Counted from the stretch's first letter, positions 29,836 to 40,284 are shown. The stretch is DNA of 64,000 nucleotides from Candidatus Omnitrophota bacterium (GCA_013177805.1 JABLXU010000019.1:1-64000), one strand, 5' to 3'. Program-made: numbers and translations. The notes: generated from the letters alone by a model not told the origin.

Positions 29836-30405
29836 TTACGGGCCTTTGCGCACTAGGTCGCCTTTGGAAATCACCCCATTGGAGGGATCGTACTTCAAAA
29901 CGTCCTCCGGCGCGGCGGATTCATTGTCAAAATACTGGTTGGGACCGATGCTGAAGATGAAATAGGCCTTGGGAACGCCCCGGTGAATGAGAAAATTGTC
30001 CCGCGTGAAATAGACGTACGGATACGGGGGGCGGGATTGAAAATGGCGGGCGTAGCGGGGATCGTTCCGGTGATTCTCTTTGGTATGGAAAATATCGGAG
30101 GGCAGTTCCGAGATATACGCCAAAGGGGTGGTCAAGACTTTTTGAATGCGCGTCTGATCAAATAATTCCTCGGTGCGCTCGAAATAATCGTTGCCATCCA
30201 AGGGGTAGCAATTGTGGTCCAGGGCGTACGTTTCGATCACGGTGGACAGGGTTTTCATTTCCGCGTAGGCGGCGGATACCTTGGCCTTCACCTGGGCGTG
30301 CTGGTAATTGGGCAGGGCAATGGACGCCAGGATGCTGATGATCGCCACGACCACCAGCAATTCGATCAGCGTGAAAGATTGTTGAGAGTGCGTCAACTTA
30401 AACAT
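29836..30405 (-). CDS. Type II secretion / type IV-like pseudopilin
   Basis: SQQSFTLIELLVVVAIISILASIALPNYQHAQVKAKVSAAYAEMKTL. Confidence 0.92.
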   Translation of the reverse strand: MFKLTHSQQSFTLIELLVVVAIISILASIALPNYQHAQVKAKVSAAYAEMKTLSTVIETYALDHNCYPLDGNDYFERTEELFDQTRIQKVLTTPLAYISELPSDIFHTKENHRNDPRYARHFQSRPPYPYVYFTRDNFLIHRGVPKAYFIFSIGPNQYFDNESAAPEDVLKYDPSNGVISKGDLVRKGP

Positions 30406-30536
30406 TATGAACCTGTTGTCCCATCGTGAGGAAACAACCCGCCGTTCTAGTCCGGGTCCAGGAGGTTTTCCGTTTGATGTATCCCATTCTGCCTGGTATC
30501 AGAAATCCTAGAGAGGCCAGGAATCGCACCCCATTT

Positions 30537-30600
30537 CCCTCATCCTGCTTCTTTTACCGAGGGAGAGGGCAATTTCGGGAGGAACCGGGAAACCGCCGGG
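30537..30600 (+). repeat. Dispersed intergenic element, copy O (degenerate)
   Basis: ccctcatcctgcttcttttaccgagggagagggcaatttcggg. Confidence 0.5.
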
Positions 30601-30740
30601 CTGCATTCCCTTATCACTATCCTTGTCACGCCATTTATGGGATTGATACGCACTTTCTGAATCGGTTTACTATTCGTGCTTCTCTACCATAAGTATATCC
30701 CATGTTCGGTGGATTGACCGAATCTACGCCAAATCAGTTT

Positions 30741-30852
30741 CCCTCACCCTGCCCCTCTCCCAGGGGGAAAGGGAATTTTGGAGTGATTTTCATCGATCTT
30801 TTCGAAGAGAGGCGAACCAGCGGCCGGAAAACAGTTGGCACTGGCAGGATGA
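30741..30852 (+). repeat. Dispersed intergenic element, copy D (long form)
   Basis: ccctcaccctgcccctctcccagggggaaagggaattttggagtgattttcatcgatcttttcgaagagaggcgaaccagcggccggaaaac...gcaggatgag. Confidence 0.8.
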
Positions 30853-30860
30853 GCCTCAGA

Positions 30861-31664
30861 TCAGATGTTCCAGCCGGGAAACTGAAACCGCCGGGCGCGG
30901 ATTTCTTCGATCCCGCGGTGATCGTCGCCCGCGTAGCGCACCGCCACGAGGGTTAATCCTTGCGCGGGGAGGGTGGGGCCAGCCCGCCGGCGGTCCTTGG
31001 ATTGCAGGATTTCTGGGATCTCCTCCGCGCTTCGTTTGCCCTTCCCCACCTCCAGGAGAGTGCCGCTGATGGTGCGCACCTGATGGCGTAAAAAAGCCGT
31101 GCCGCGCACCCGAATGTGCAGAAAGGGGGGCGATTCCTGGACAGTCAGTTCATATATTTCCCGCCTGGCATGTTCGGCGTCACATTGTTGACTGCGAAAG
31201 GCCGAAAAATCGTGCTTGCCTACGAAATAGCGGGCCGCGGCGCGCATCGCCTCCACGTCCAGGGGATCCCGCACCCAATAGGTATAATCCCGGAACATGG
31301 CGCTGGGGGCCGGCTGGCAGAAGAATGTGTAGCGGTATTCCCGGTCCAGCGCATCCCGGCGCGCCCGCCAATCCAGCGGCATGTCCACCACCGAGTACAC
31401 GGCGATATCCGGGGGGAGCACCGCGTTGATGCCCCGCAGCAGGCTGAGTGCATCCAACCGTGTCCCGGAAAAAAAATGGGCTACGTGTTGTTCGGCATGG
31501 ACTCCCGTATCCGTCCGGCCGGACGAATAGAGGATAATTTCATGTTGGATGATTTTTTCGACCGCTGTCTTGACGGTTTTCTCGATCGTGGGCAAATTCG
31601 GTTGCCATTGCCACCCGAAATAGTTTCGTCCATCATACTCCAAATCGAGCCGGATGTTTCTCAT
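30861..31664 (-). CDS. truA: tRNA pseudouridine(38-40) synthase
   Basis: MRNIRLDLEYDGRNYFGWQWQPNLPTIEKTVKTAVEKI; SSGRTDTGVHAEQHVAHF. Confidence 0.93.
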   Translation of the reverse strand: MRNIRLDLEYDGRNYFGWQWQPNLPTIEKTVKTAVEKIIQHEIILYSSGRTDTGVHAEQHVAHFFSGTRLDALSLLRGINAVLPPDIAVYSVVDMPLDWRARRDALDREYRYTFFCQPAPSAMFRDYTYWVRDPLDVEAMRAAARYFVGKHDFSAFRSQQCDAEHARREIYELTVQESPPFLHIRVRGTAFLRHQVRTISGTLLEVGKGKRSAEEIPEILQSKDRRRAGPTLPAQGLTLVAVRYAGDDHRGIEEIRARRFQFPGWNI

Positions 31665-32001
31665 GGCGGGTACAAGGGAATCAGGCGTTGGGATGGGAAC
31701 GAGACCGATGGATTCCCGGATTCGTTCATATTGTATACCCCCGCGGGGAGTGTCAACTCTCGCAGGCGTACTCCTGGACCGGGGATTCATCGGCAAATCG
31801 GGATGGAAGCGGGTGTCCGGTTATGAAAAACAGCGGGTTGCGGATTGCTCGAATGCAGAGAGGGAATCGGTTCGCGTTCCCGTTCGTAGTCATCCCATGA
31901 ATCAAGGCTGGAGAAAGTTCCGCGTCCGGGTAAATCGTCGCAAGCGTTTTGTAAAAGCATAGCCAAATTAAAGTGAACAATTTCCCGTGAAAACAGGTGC
32001 A

Positions 32002-35000
32002 ATGAAAAAAGTCTTGGCTTGGATGATGTGGATTGGGCCGGCGGCCGGATACTGGGTGTGCCCGCTGGACAGTTCCGGTGATCCAGAGGCGTTCGCGCCT
32101 TTCGGCTCGATGAATGAATCCGGCGGCGGCACGGTGAGGTCCGCCACCCAGCCGCCTCAATACACGTTTCTTTGCCAAGACGGCCCGCACACGATTGAAT
32201 ATGAAATCCTCATCGGCGATCCAAGCGTGAGCTCCGGCATGATCAGCATCCGGGTAGCGATCGATGAAAAGCACCGATTGATCCCGGTGTACCAGGGCGG
32301 CTTGATTGTGCAGAGCGCGACGGGTTCTCTGCTCCATCCCGCGGATGTCAGCCTGCAGAAAACCAGCCGGCTGGTCCAGCACGAACGAAGGGGCCACACG
32401 GTCCATCTGCACTACGAAGAAGAGCTTTACGGGCAAAAACTGAACAAGGAGTATGCTTTCACCCTGCGGGGTAAAACATTGGTCATCCAGGCGGCCGGGG
32501 ATGTCATCCACTCGGCCTCAGCGTCCTATGTGGGATTTGAATTCGGCCGGTCCCGTTATACGAACAACGCCACGATTCTGCGTCTTCCCGCCTGCCCCAT
32601 CCCCGTTGCTCAATCCAACGAATCGTTCTTTTTCTCGACCTACGCCGATCCCCTGCTCAGCACCACCGGCCGGTACACGGAACAAGCCACCGTGTTCAAC
32701 ACCCGCACCATCGAAGTAGGCAACACTCCCGCCCTGTTGGTCCCGGATGCTTCCGGACGCTGGCCGGATCTGCAAGTGACCGCCTATCTCACAGTCAGTT
32801 CCAACCTGGCCGACGTGCTTCCAGTCCCACCGGCCTCCGCCGTTCCGCCGGCTCCGCGCTTGCGGGAGCGGGTAGTCCTGGATCTGCACGAATGGCCATT
32901 CGCTCACCGCCCCTTGACGCCGGGAGGCCTCATCCGGCGTTGGGAAGCGCCCGTATCGGGAACGGTCTCCCTGAAGGGAACTTTCGCCCTCTTGAGCGGT
33001 GATTTGGCCACCTGCGAGGTGTATCTCTTGGAGGGGGATAGCGGAGAATCGGCGTTGCTGTTCAGCCAGGTGCTCGATCCCGATTCCAAGCCGGCCACGG
33101 GTATCGAGGGGAATTTTCCGTTGGAGGTGGGGGATCAGTTGTTGTTCGCCTGCACCGGCCCAGCCATCCTGACCGGCGGCGAGGTGGGCCTCCACCTGCT
33201 GCTGCGTCAGGACGGCCTGACGTACAATTCGAACACCGATTTCGCGGATCAGCAGGGGCATCAGGGGTGGTATTACGAACAACAGATCGGCCCCTACCGC
33301 ACGCTATTGATTTGGCATCCGGAACGCAAACGTTGGGAAAGCCCCGTCACCCGGTCGTATCAAACCGCGGAGCGGATCGTCACGCGCAGCGGATCCTCCG
33401 GGGATGCTTTTCAGGAAGCCCAAGCGTTTTTCGATGATCTGGATTGCCTGGGGCTCCAAAACCTTACGCTTCTCGCGCGGAGTTGGAGCCGTCATGCCAG
33501 CATAAATTCCCCCTCCCCGGTTTCTTTGACTGAACAAGTCTGGGGATCCTCACAAAACCTATTGACGCTTACGCAAAATCTTATCGACAAGGGAAACGTG
33601 GTCATTCCCGTTATCGATCCTTTCGAGGCCATGGACACCCGCCCGGCCGATCCGAGAATCTCTTCCCTCACCTCTACGGCCGGGGCGGTTTCGGACAATT
33701 GGCTGGACCGGTCCTTGTCCACCATGCAAATTCATTCCCTGGTGGCCAATCAGGTGATGCACGCCCAAGGCGCCCTGCTCGAGTTCCCCGGGACGTTCGG
33801 CCGATGGGTGAAGGCGGATTCACCTTACGGCCTGTTGGGTCTGAGCCAACCGGCTTCGTCCGCCGCGTATAAAGCCATGCGGGACTGGACCGCGGCCGTC
33901 CGTAAAATCACCCCTGGACCCTTGTTAATGGCCTGGAACGACACCGCCTACCGTTTTGATCTCTATGCCGCGTCCTTGTTCGACGCCCTGCTGATCCCCT
34001 CCCGGACCGACAGCAACGCCCTGAGCCTGGTGGAGGAAGAACTCCACGTGGGCCGTATCCACGGCCCGCGCATCGGTTTCGGCACGTACAAGCAGTATTA
34101 TCAAAATCCCCAAGGCGGGAACGTCGTCGACCTGCGGCTGTTTCCCCTCGATCACTACCTGGCTTCCACCCTGGCCTGCGGACGCGTGCCGTACATCTCC
34201 AGCCAAGTGTGGTTCCCCGGTTTCGATGAGCGGACCCAACGCCGCTACCTGTTGGAAACTTATTGTCTGCTCGCTCCCGCCGCGGAGGAATACCTTGATC
34301 CCGCCAACGCGGTCACGAACATCGCGTACCAGGCGGGAGACGATACTTCCCATAGCGTTTTGGCTATCATCAAAAGTGGAAAACTGGATCAGATCGACCG
34401 GATCGCGGTGCGATACGCCAACGGATTGCGGATCTACGCCAACCACCGTTCGAAACCCTGGCTGGTGCATCCAACCAACACGGCCAGCCTGGAGATCAGC
34501 AAGGACGGCTTTTTGGCCTGGAACGAAAAAACGGGATTGTTGTCCATGACCGGCCTGCAGGGTTTCCGCCCGTTTTCGGTCTGCCAGACTCCCCGGTCCC
34601 TATTCCTGCACAGCCGCGATGGCCAGCTCACGCGTTATGGATCTCTCGCCACGGACGGCATGGTCTACCGGCGGCCGAACGCGTATTCAGCCTTCCCCGA
34701 CATGACCAGCCTGGCCGCTTCCGACGTATCGGCCTTGGATCCCATGATCCCCATCCTGCGTTCCAACCACCGCGTCGATTGCGCCTTGCGGTGGCAATCT
34801 CCATCCCGGGTGGAACTCCGGATCTACCACGCCGAACCGTCTCCGACCCTATTGGAATTGTTCGACCTGCCGCCCGAGTGGCTCCGGGAAGGATCTCCGC
34901 TGGCCGTACTCCGAACCGGGGAATACGCGGAGGATGAGCCACCAATCCAGTGGTATATCATCGAGTCCAACCAACGGAAAGGCATCCGGTTCACGGACAT

Positions 35001-35199
35001 CGAATCGGGAGACCGGTACGCGATTACCTATGGGGAGGCGGACCATCCGAAAACCATCCCTGGGCCGGAGCGGAAGAGTCAGGCGGAACCAGAACCTAAG
35101 CCGGTTTCCCCGCCGGAGCCGGCGCAACAGAAAACGCCACTGGAATCGCAACTGGACATTCAACCGGGAGATTTGCTCCCTTCCCCGCTTCCGGATTAA
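32002..35199 (+). CDS. Large secreted protein of unknown function, possibly glycosidase-like
   Basis: Long open frame with signal-like MKKVLAWMMWIGPAAGYWVC; no diagnostic motif recognised. Confidence 0.65.
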   Translation: MKKVLAWMMWIGPAAGYWVCPLDSSGDPEAFAPFGSMNESGGGTVRSATQPPQYTFLCQDGPHTIEYEILIGDPSVSSGMISIRVAIDEKHRLIPVYQGGLIVQSATGSLLHPADVSLQKTSRLVQHERRGHTVHLHYEEELYGQKLNKEYAFTLRGKTLVIQAAGDVIHSASASYVGFEFGRSRYTNNATILRLPACPIPVAQSNESFFFSTYADPLLSTTGRYTEQATVFNTRTIEVGNTPALLVPDASGRWPDLQVTAYLTVSSNLADVLPVPPASAVPPAPRLRERVVLDLHEWPFAHRPLTPGGLIRRWEAPVSGTVSLKGTFALLSGDLATCEVYLLEGDSGESALLFSQVLDPDSKPATGIEGNFPLEVGDQLLFACTGPAILTGGEVGLHLLLRQDGLTYNSNTDFADQQGHQGWYYEQQIGPYRTLLIWHPERKRWESPVTRSYQTAERIVTRSGSSGDAFQEAQAFFDDLDCLGLQNLTLLARSWSRHASINSPSPVSLTEQVWGSSQNLLTLTQNLIDKGNVVIPVIDPFEAMDTRPADPRISSLTSTAGAVSDNWLDRSLSTMQIHSLVANQVMHAQGALLEFPGTFGRWVKADSPYGLLGLSQPASSAAYKAMRDWTAAVRKITPGPLLMAWNDTAYRFDLYAASLFDALLIPSRTDSNALSLVEEELHVGRIHGPRIGFGTYKQYYQNPQGGNVVDLRLFPLDHYLASTLACGRVPYISSQVWFPGFDERTQRRYLLETYCLLAPAAEEYLDPANAVTNIAYQAGDDTSHSVLAIIKSGKLDQIDRIAVRYANGLRIYANHRSKPWLVHPTNTASLEISKDGFLAWNEKTGLLSMTGLQGFRPFSVCQTPRSLFLHSRDGQLTRYGSLATDGMVYRRPNAYSAFPDMTSLAASDVSALDPMIPILRSNHRVDCALRWQSPSRVELRIYHAEPSPTLLELFDLPPEWLREGSPLAVLRTGEYAEDEPPIQWYIIESNQRKGIRFTDIESGDRYAITYGEADHPKTIPGPERKSQAEPEPKPVSPPEPAQQKTPLESQLDIQPGDLLPSPLPD

Positions 35200-35234
35200 A
35201 CCAGATTCAATGAGGAGGCCCCGGTAAAAATCCC

Positions 35235-38072
35235 ATGAGGCTCATGCGCCTATTTCTCCTTGGGATTTCGATTCTGTCAACCAACTCCCTGCCGGGTAGT
35301 GGAATCGTCCCTTCTCCCGCCAATATTGAAATTCTGTGCCCACTAACCCATCCGTCGGAACCCATCCGTATGGGCATTGCCGAGTTGGAGAACGTGCTGG
35401 CCAGTCAAGGCTGGCGGGTGACAAAATCATTCGGTCCCCTTTCTCCCGTTCCCCCCTCTGTTCCATTGCAAATCATCATTGCCCCTTTGGATGCCGAAGC
35501 GTTGGGCAAAGAGAGCGATGCGCAGTTCCAGGACGCCGTGCCCGCGCCGCCGGAATCGCTTTCAATCAGGAAATTTCCATATGACGGAGGATTGCGGGTG
35601 TACGCGACCGGCAGTGATACCAACGGAACGATGTACGCCGCGCACGAGCTGGCCGGGCAGCTGCGCTTCTCATCGTTCGAACAGGATTGGGATCAACGCA
35701 TCCAGGAAACGAAAAAATCCCCCGCCCTGACGGTGCGGGGCATCCAGTTGATGATCCACAAGCAGGCGCTGGATGATCCCTATTCCTGGTTTCATTCGCC
35801 GGTGTTTTGGGAGGATTACCTGGACCTTCTGGCCCGGAACCGGTTCAACGCTCTGGAACTGCAAGGAGTTTACGATTTGGCGACGGGGGAATGTTCCAGC
35901 CTGATGCCGTATATGGTTTACACCTCCGAATACCCCCAGGCGGGATTGGATCAATCCCAGGCCGACGCCAACTTGCAATCGTTCCAGCGCCTCTTGGGGA
36001 TGGCGCACGCCCGGGGAATTTCTGTCACGCTGGTTAATGCCGGCACGGGCTGGATTCCGCTCGGCACCCCGGCCGGTTACCTTACCGGCGGGCAACTGAT
36101 CCACTACACCCGCATCACAACGCGGCAATTGTTCGACGTGTGCCCCGCGCTGAACGGTTTGGGTTTTTCTGTCGCGGCGGCGGGCCTCCCCAAGGATTTT
36201 TATCAGCAATCCTACTGGCGCGCGATTACCCAATCGCCATACCATCCGGTGTTGGTGTTGCATCCGGGAGAAGGTGGTTCGCGGCCGGTGAAAGAGCTCG
36301 CCAAGACATACGGGGGACAATCCGTGGTGCTCGTGAAATGGAACGGCGATCATCTCGGTTTGCCGTATCCCGTGGCGGGCGGCCGGATAAGCCGTTGGCC
36401 AAGGGCCTCCCATCAGGATTTCTTCGACTGGCCACGGCCGTACGCGTTGCTGTACCTAATCGGCTTCAACGGCACGCACCGGATTTTCCCATGGGGGGAT
36501 ACCGCTTTCATCCGCCGGACGTTGGCCGAGGTGCGCGCCATGGAGGCAACCGGCTTCCTCTTGCAAACGTATTCCACGTTTCAACCGCATAGCGATATAT
36601 GGACCAACCCGGAGCCGTCCCCTTTGCGTTATTACAACTGGACCTTTGAACGGGATTGGTACTGGTATTTGTTCTGGGGGCGGCTGGCGTATGATCCCGC
36701 CACGCCGGACGCGTATTTTGTCCGCTGTTTTCAGGAGCATTTCGGCGAGGAGCCCGGCGAGCGCATGTTCAAGTCCTTGCTGGCGGCGTCCCGGGTGATT
36801 CCCACCCTGGCTGCCATCGGGTTCCCCAGTCCGGAGCGGGAGGATTTTGCCCCGGAGATGACCGCGCCGCTGAACCTGGACCAAACCTGCCAACTACAAC
36901 CGCTGGATACATTCAGCATCCGTTCCGTGACGGAAGAAATCGATGTGATCACCCTGGGGCAAGCGGATGGACGCCTATCGCCCATCACGCTGTTGGATGA
37001 CGCGGCCCAAGCAGCCGCTTCGGCGGTGGAGGAAGCCCGCGGCGTTGTCGAGAAATTGCAGCAAAATCCCGGCGGTCTGGAAGAAACCGCTTCACAACAA
37101 TTTGGAACCATCCAGCAAGAGGCCAACGCCTGGAGGCTGGATTTCCAGGCGCTTGAAGCCCTGGCGCGGTATTGGCGCGGGCAGATCGGCGCGGCCGCGC
37201 ATCTGGGCGTTTATTTACGGTCGGGCGATATTCCATCGCTGGTGATGGCTTCCGAGAATCTCCACTCCGCCAGCGCGGCCTGGAAGGAAGTCCAGGAGCA
37301 TACCTTCACCCACTACCGGCCGATTCGGCTTCCCGCTCCAGGCGGACTCCGGGCGTTTCATTGGAAAACGGTTCCTACGCAATTCGAAATGGATGAACAT
37401 TGGATTCAAAATCTCTATCAGGAGTGGAGCGAGGGCACTCCCTGGCCGGAGATTCATGGACATTTTCCGGTGTATCGCGCGCCACCGGGACGGCCGTTGA
37501 TGCTCACGCTTTCGGTTCCCCCGAAGTTCAACCCGGCCTCTCTTTTCGTGAATTTCAAAAACAGCGAAGGCAGCACCGGCCGGTTGCCGTTGGAGAAAAC
37601 CCAGATCGCGGGAGCGTATTCTGCTTCCATCCCCCCCGAGCGGGTCACGGAAGGCGAGTTGCAATATTTTTTCCTAGTCACTCTTCCGGAAGAAGAAACC
37701 CGCGTCATTCCCGAGGACGGGGGGCCGTTCAAAGTGATCATTACCCCGGATACCGAGCCGCCTCAGGCCATCCAGGCAGGCCACAGTTTGAATGACGCGA
37801 AGAACCAAGTGACCGTCACCGCCCAGTTTACCGATAGCTCCGGAATTCAATCCGTCCATCTATGGTGGAAACCGCTGACCTCCACCGAAGATTGGCGCAA
37901 AATTCCCATGAAGGCAAGCGGAGCCGCATTTACCGGATCGTTTCCCTTGACCTCTTCCGGCGCGCTTTACGCGGTGGAAGCCACGGACACGATGGGCAAC
38001 GTCCGCCGCGTGCCTGATCCCCGGACCGAAACGCCCTACCGGTTGATTCCGGCCTTCGCCAAAGGGAAATAG
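35235..38072 (+). CDS. Large secreted glycoside-hydrolase-like protein (GH20/GH67-type domain arrangement suspected)
   Basis: Signal MRLMRLFLLGISILSTNSLPGS; GTMYAAHELAGQLR; TVRGIQLMIHKQALDDPYSWFHSPVFWEDYLDLLARNRFNALELQG. Confidence 0.6.
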   Translation: MRLMRLFLLGISILSTNSLPGSGIVPSPANIEILCPLTHPSEPIRMGIAELENVLASQGWRVTKSFGPLSPVPPSVPLQIIIAPLDAEALGKESDAQFQDAVPAPPESLSIRKFPYDGGLRVYATGSDTNGTMYAAHELAGQLRFSSFEQDWDQRIQETKKSPALTVRGIQLMIHKQALDDPYSWFHSPVFWEDYLDLLARNRFNALELQGVYDLATGECSSLMPYMVYTSEYPQAGLDQSQADANLQSFQRLLGMAHARGISVTLVNAGTGWIPLGTPAGYLTGGQLIHYTRITTRQLFDVCPALNGLGFSVAAAGLPKDFYQQSYWRAITQSPYHPVLVLHPGEGGSRPVKELAKTYGGQSVVLVKWNGDHLGLPYPVAGGRISRWPRASHQDFFDWPRPYALLYLIGFNGTHRIFPWGDTAFIRRTLAEVRAMEATGFLLQTYSTFQPHSDIWTNPEPSPLRYYNWTFERDWYWYLFWGRLAYDPATPDAYFVRCFQEHFGEEPGERMFKSLLAASRVIPTLAAIGFPSPEREDFAPEMTAPLNLDQTCQLQPLDTFSIRSVTEEIDVITLGQADGRLSPITLLDDAAQAAASAVEEARGVVEKLQQNPGGLEETASQQFGTIQQEANAWRLDFQALEALARYWRGQIGAAAHLGVYLRSGDIPSLVMASENLHSASAAWKEVQEHTFTHYRPIRLPAPGGLRAFHWKTVPTQFEMDEHWIQNLYQEWSEGTPWPEIHGHFPVYRAPPGRPLMLTLSVPPKFNPASLFVNFKNSEGSTGRLPLEKTQIAGAYSASIPPERVTEGELQYFFLVTLPEEETRVIPEDGGPFKVIITPDTEPPQAIQAGHSLNDAKNQVTVTAQFTDSSGIQSVHLWWKPLTSTEDWRKIPMKASGAAFTGSFPLTSSGALYAVEATDTMGNVRRVPDPRTETPYRLIPAFAKGK

Positions 38073-38358
38073 GGTTAGTTTCGCGGTAACACAGGAAGGC
38101 GCGCCTCAGAATGGATTGCGATCCAAATCCGTTTTCCGTTCACCACCGCGACGCGGAGAACGCGGATATTTTCTATATAGGGGCCCAGGCGATGGTAAAT
38201 TGTCTGAATCAGGATGGCCAGGATGTGGATGAATCATGCCCGGGATTGATGACGTCCGTAGCCGCAGGGGAAGCAGGAACGCTTGGCATCGGGCCCCTAC
38301 AATGGGAACGGAGGGGAGCCGCTTGAAATCGAAAGGTTTTTGCCCGGTGATAGATTTA

Positions 38359-38430
38359 CCCTCACCCTGGCCCTCTCCCAGAGGGAGAGGGGATTCCAGA
38401 AAGAGAGGGGATTCCAGAGAGAGGGAAATG
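38359..38430 (+). repeat. Dispersed intergenic element, copy G, with internal direct duplication gagaggggattccaga
   Basis: ccctcaccctggccctctcccagagggagaggggattccagaaagagaggggattccagagagag. Confidence 0.75.
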
Positions 38431-38574
38431 AATTACCTATGTACAGCTATGCCTTGGGCTATGTGCATGCCACGCCGCCGGCGCTTGAAAAGGATTCTAT
38501 GTACCGGTAAATAGTCAGAAAACCGGTCAATCCCCGATTCAACCATGAAAGGAATTCCAATTAGGAAACCCACA

Positions 38575-39930
38575 ATGGCACAATCATATACCTACCCACG
38601 CATCACCATTTCCGGGGCGCGGGGCATCATCGGGCAGGATCTCACCGCGGAAAACGCCTTGCGCATGGCTTGGGCCTACGCCCGCTTGGCAGGCCCTGGC
38701 ACCGTGATCCTGGCGCGGGACGCGCGGCCCAGCGGATTGTTGATCCGCCGCGCGGCCGAGGCGGGGCTGCTCGCGGGCGGCGTGGAAGTCATTGACTTGG
38801 ACTTGGCCCCCACGCCCACCGTGGGCATCATGATCCGGAGCCTGGGCGCCCAGGGGGGTATCAACATCACCGCCAGCCACAATCCCGCCCCCTGGAACGC
38901 CTTGAAATTTTTCGGCGCGGATGGCACGTTTCCGGATGATGAATTCGTCCAGAAATACACACAACTTCTCTACCAAGGAGATTTTCACCACGCGGCCTGG
39001 AACGAAATCCGGCCATCACGGCGGGATGATTCCGCATTCGACACCCATGCCCGGTTGATCGAAAACGCCGTCGATTGCGGCCCTATCCGCGCGAAGCCAT
39101 ACCGGGTGGTGGTGGACGGCTGCCGCTCAGCGGGCGGGGTGTTTCTGCCCCCTTTTCTCGAACGGTTGGGCTGCGAAGTGGTGCGGCTGGATTGCGAGCC
39201 GGACGGCGACTTCCAGCGGGGGCTCGAGCCGGTTCCGGAAAATCTAGGCCGGTTGGGTGAACGGGTCCGGGAAACAAAGGCGGATCTGGGCATGGCCGCC
39301 GATCCCGACGCCGACCGCCTGGCCCTGGTGGATGAGCACGGCCGGGCGATCGGAGAAGAATACACCCTGGCATTCGCGGTCCAGGCAGCGCTGCAACAAT
39401 CGGGAGGCGGGAACGTGGTAGTGAACCTCTCCACTTCCATGCTGACCGATTACGCCGCGCGGCAAGCGGGGGGAAATGTAATCCGAGCCGCGATCGGCGA
39501 GGCCAACGTGGCACGGGGGATTCGGGAAAATCACGCGGTCATCGGCGGCGAGGGCAACGGGGGCGTGATGTATCCCGCCGTCCACAACGGCCGCGACGCG
39601 TTGACCGCCGCCGCCTTGGTGCTCTGGCTGATGGCGCGAAGCGGGAAAAGCCTCAGTGGACTGGTTGCGGAGTATCCCAACTATGTCATTCTCAAGGACA
39701 AAATCACCATGGACCTGGCGAAGGCCCGCGAACGTTTGGCGGAAATCGCCGGGATGGACCTCGGCGGGGAGATGGATACCCGCGACGGCGTGAAAATCAT
39801 CCGCCCCGGCGCGTGGCTGCACTTGCGCTGTTCCAACACGGAGCCGATCGTGCGGATCATCGCCGAGGCCGAGGGAACAGAGGAGACGCAACGCTTGATT
39901 GCCGAAGGCAAGCGGCTGTTGGGGCCATGA
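38575..39930 (+). CDS. glmM: Phosphoglucosamine mutase / phosphomannomutase family
   Basis: TYPRITISGARGIIGQDLTAENA; active-site NITASHNPAPWNALKFF; AADPDADRLALVDEHG. Confidence 0.82.
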   Translation: MAQSYTYPRITISGARGIIGQDLTAENALRMAWAYARLAGPGTVILARDARPSGLLIRRAAEAGLLAGGVEVIDLDLAPTPTVGIMIRSLGAQGGINITASHNPAPWNALKFFGADGTFPDDEFVQKYTQLLYQGDFHHAAWNEIRPSRRDDSAFDTHARLIENAVDCGPIRAKPYRVVVDGCRSAGGVFLPPFLERLGCEVVRLDCEPDGDFQRGLEPVPENLGRLGERVRETKADLGMAADPDADRLALVDEHGRAIGEEYTLAFAVQAALQQSGGGNVVVNLSTSMLTDYAARQAGGNVIRAAIGEANVARGIRENHAVIGGEGNGGVMYPAVHNGRDALTAAALVLWLMARSGKSLSGLVAEYPNYVILKDKITMDLAKARERLAEIAGMDLGGEMDTRDGVKIIRPGAWLHLRCSNTEPIVRIIAEAEGTEETQRLIAEGKRLLGP

Positions 39931-40065
39931 GGGCGGGGGAAGAAGCCGGCACTACCCGAGGGGCCATAAGACTTTTCGAGAAGAACTAAGACACTAGAAT
40001 GAAGGCCAAAGGGAGTCCATTTTCCCTCGCCCCGGTGAGAAAGGCAGGGGAAGTTAATGATTTCA

Positions 40066-40098
40066 CTCCCCTTGGCCCTCTCCCAAGGGGAGATGGGA
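40066..40098 (+). repeat. Dispersed intergenic element, copy H
   Basis: ctccccttggccctctcccaaggggagatggg. Confidence 0.55.
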
Positions 40099-40167
40099 CA
40101 GGTAATTGGGCCGCAGGGGCCTGTTGCATGGGCTCCTATGGAAAATGCTTATGAAAACCTTTTGGTT

Positions 40168-40183
40168 CCCCGCTTTCGCGGGG
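40168..40183. repeat. Short perfect hairpin CCCCGC-TTTC-GCGGGG
   Basis: ttggttccccgctttcgcggggatgg. Confidence 0.5.
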
Positions 40184-40284
40184 ATGGCCTTTGTGGGTGA
40201 CGGCTGGGTATAGTTCAACACAATCGCCAAACGGGCTGGTGTAGATTAATCCAGAATTCAATCATTCACCAAGGAGATCTGTAA

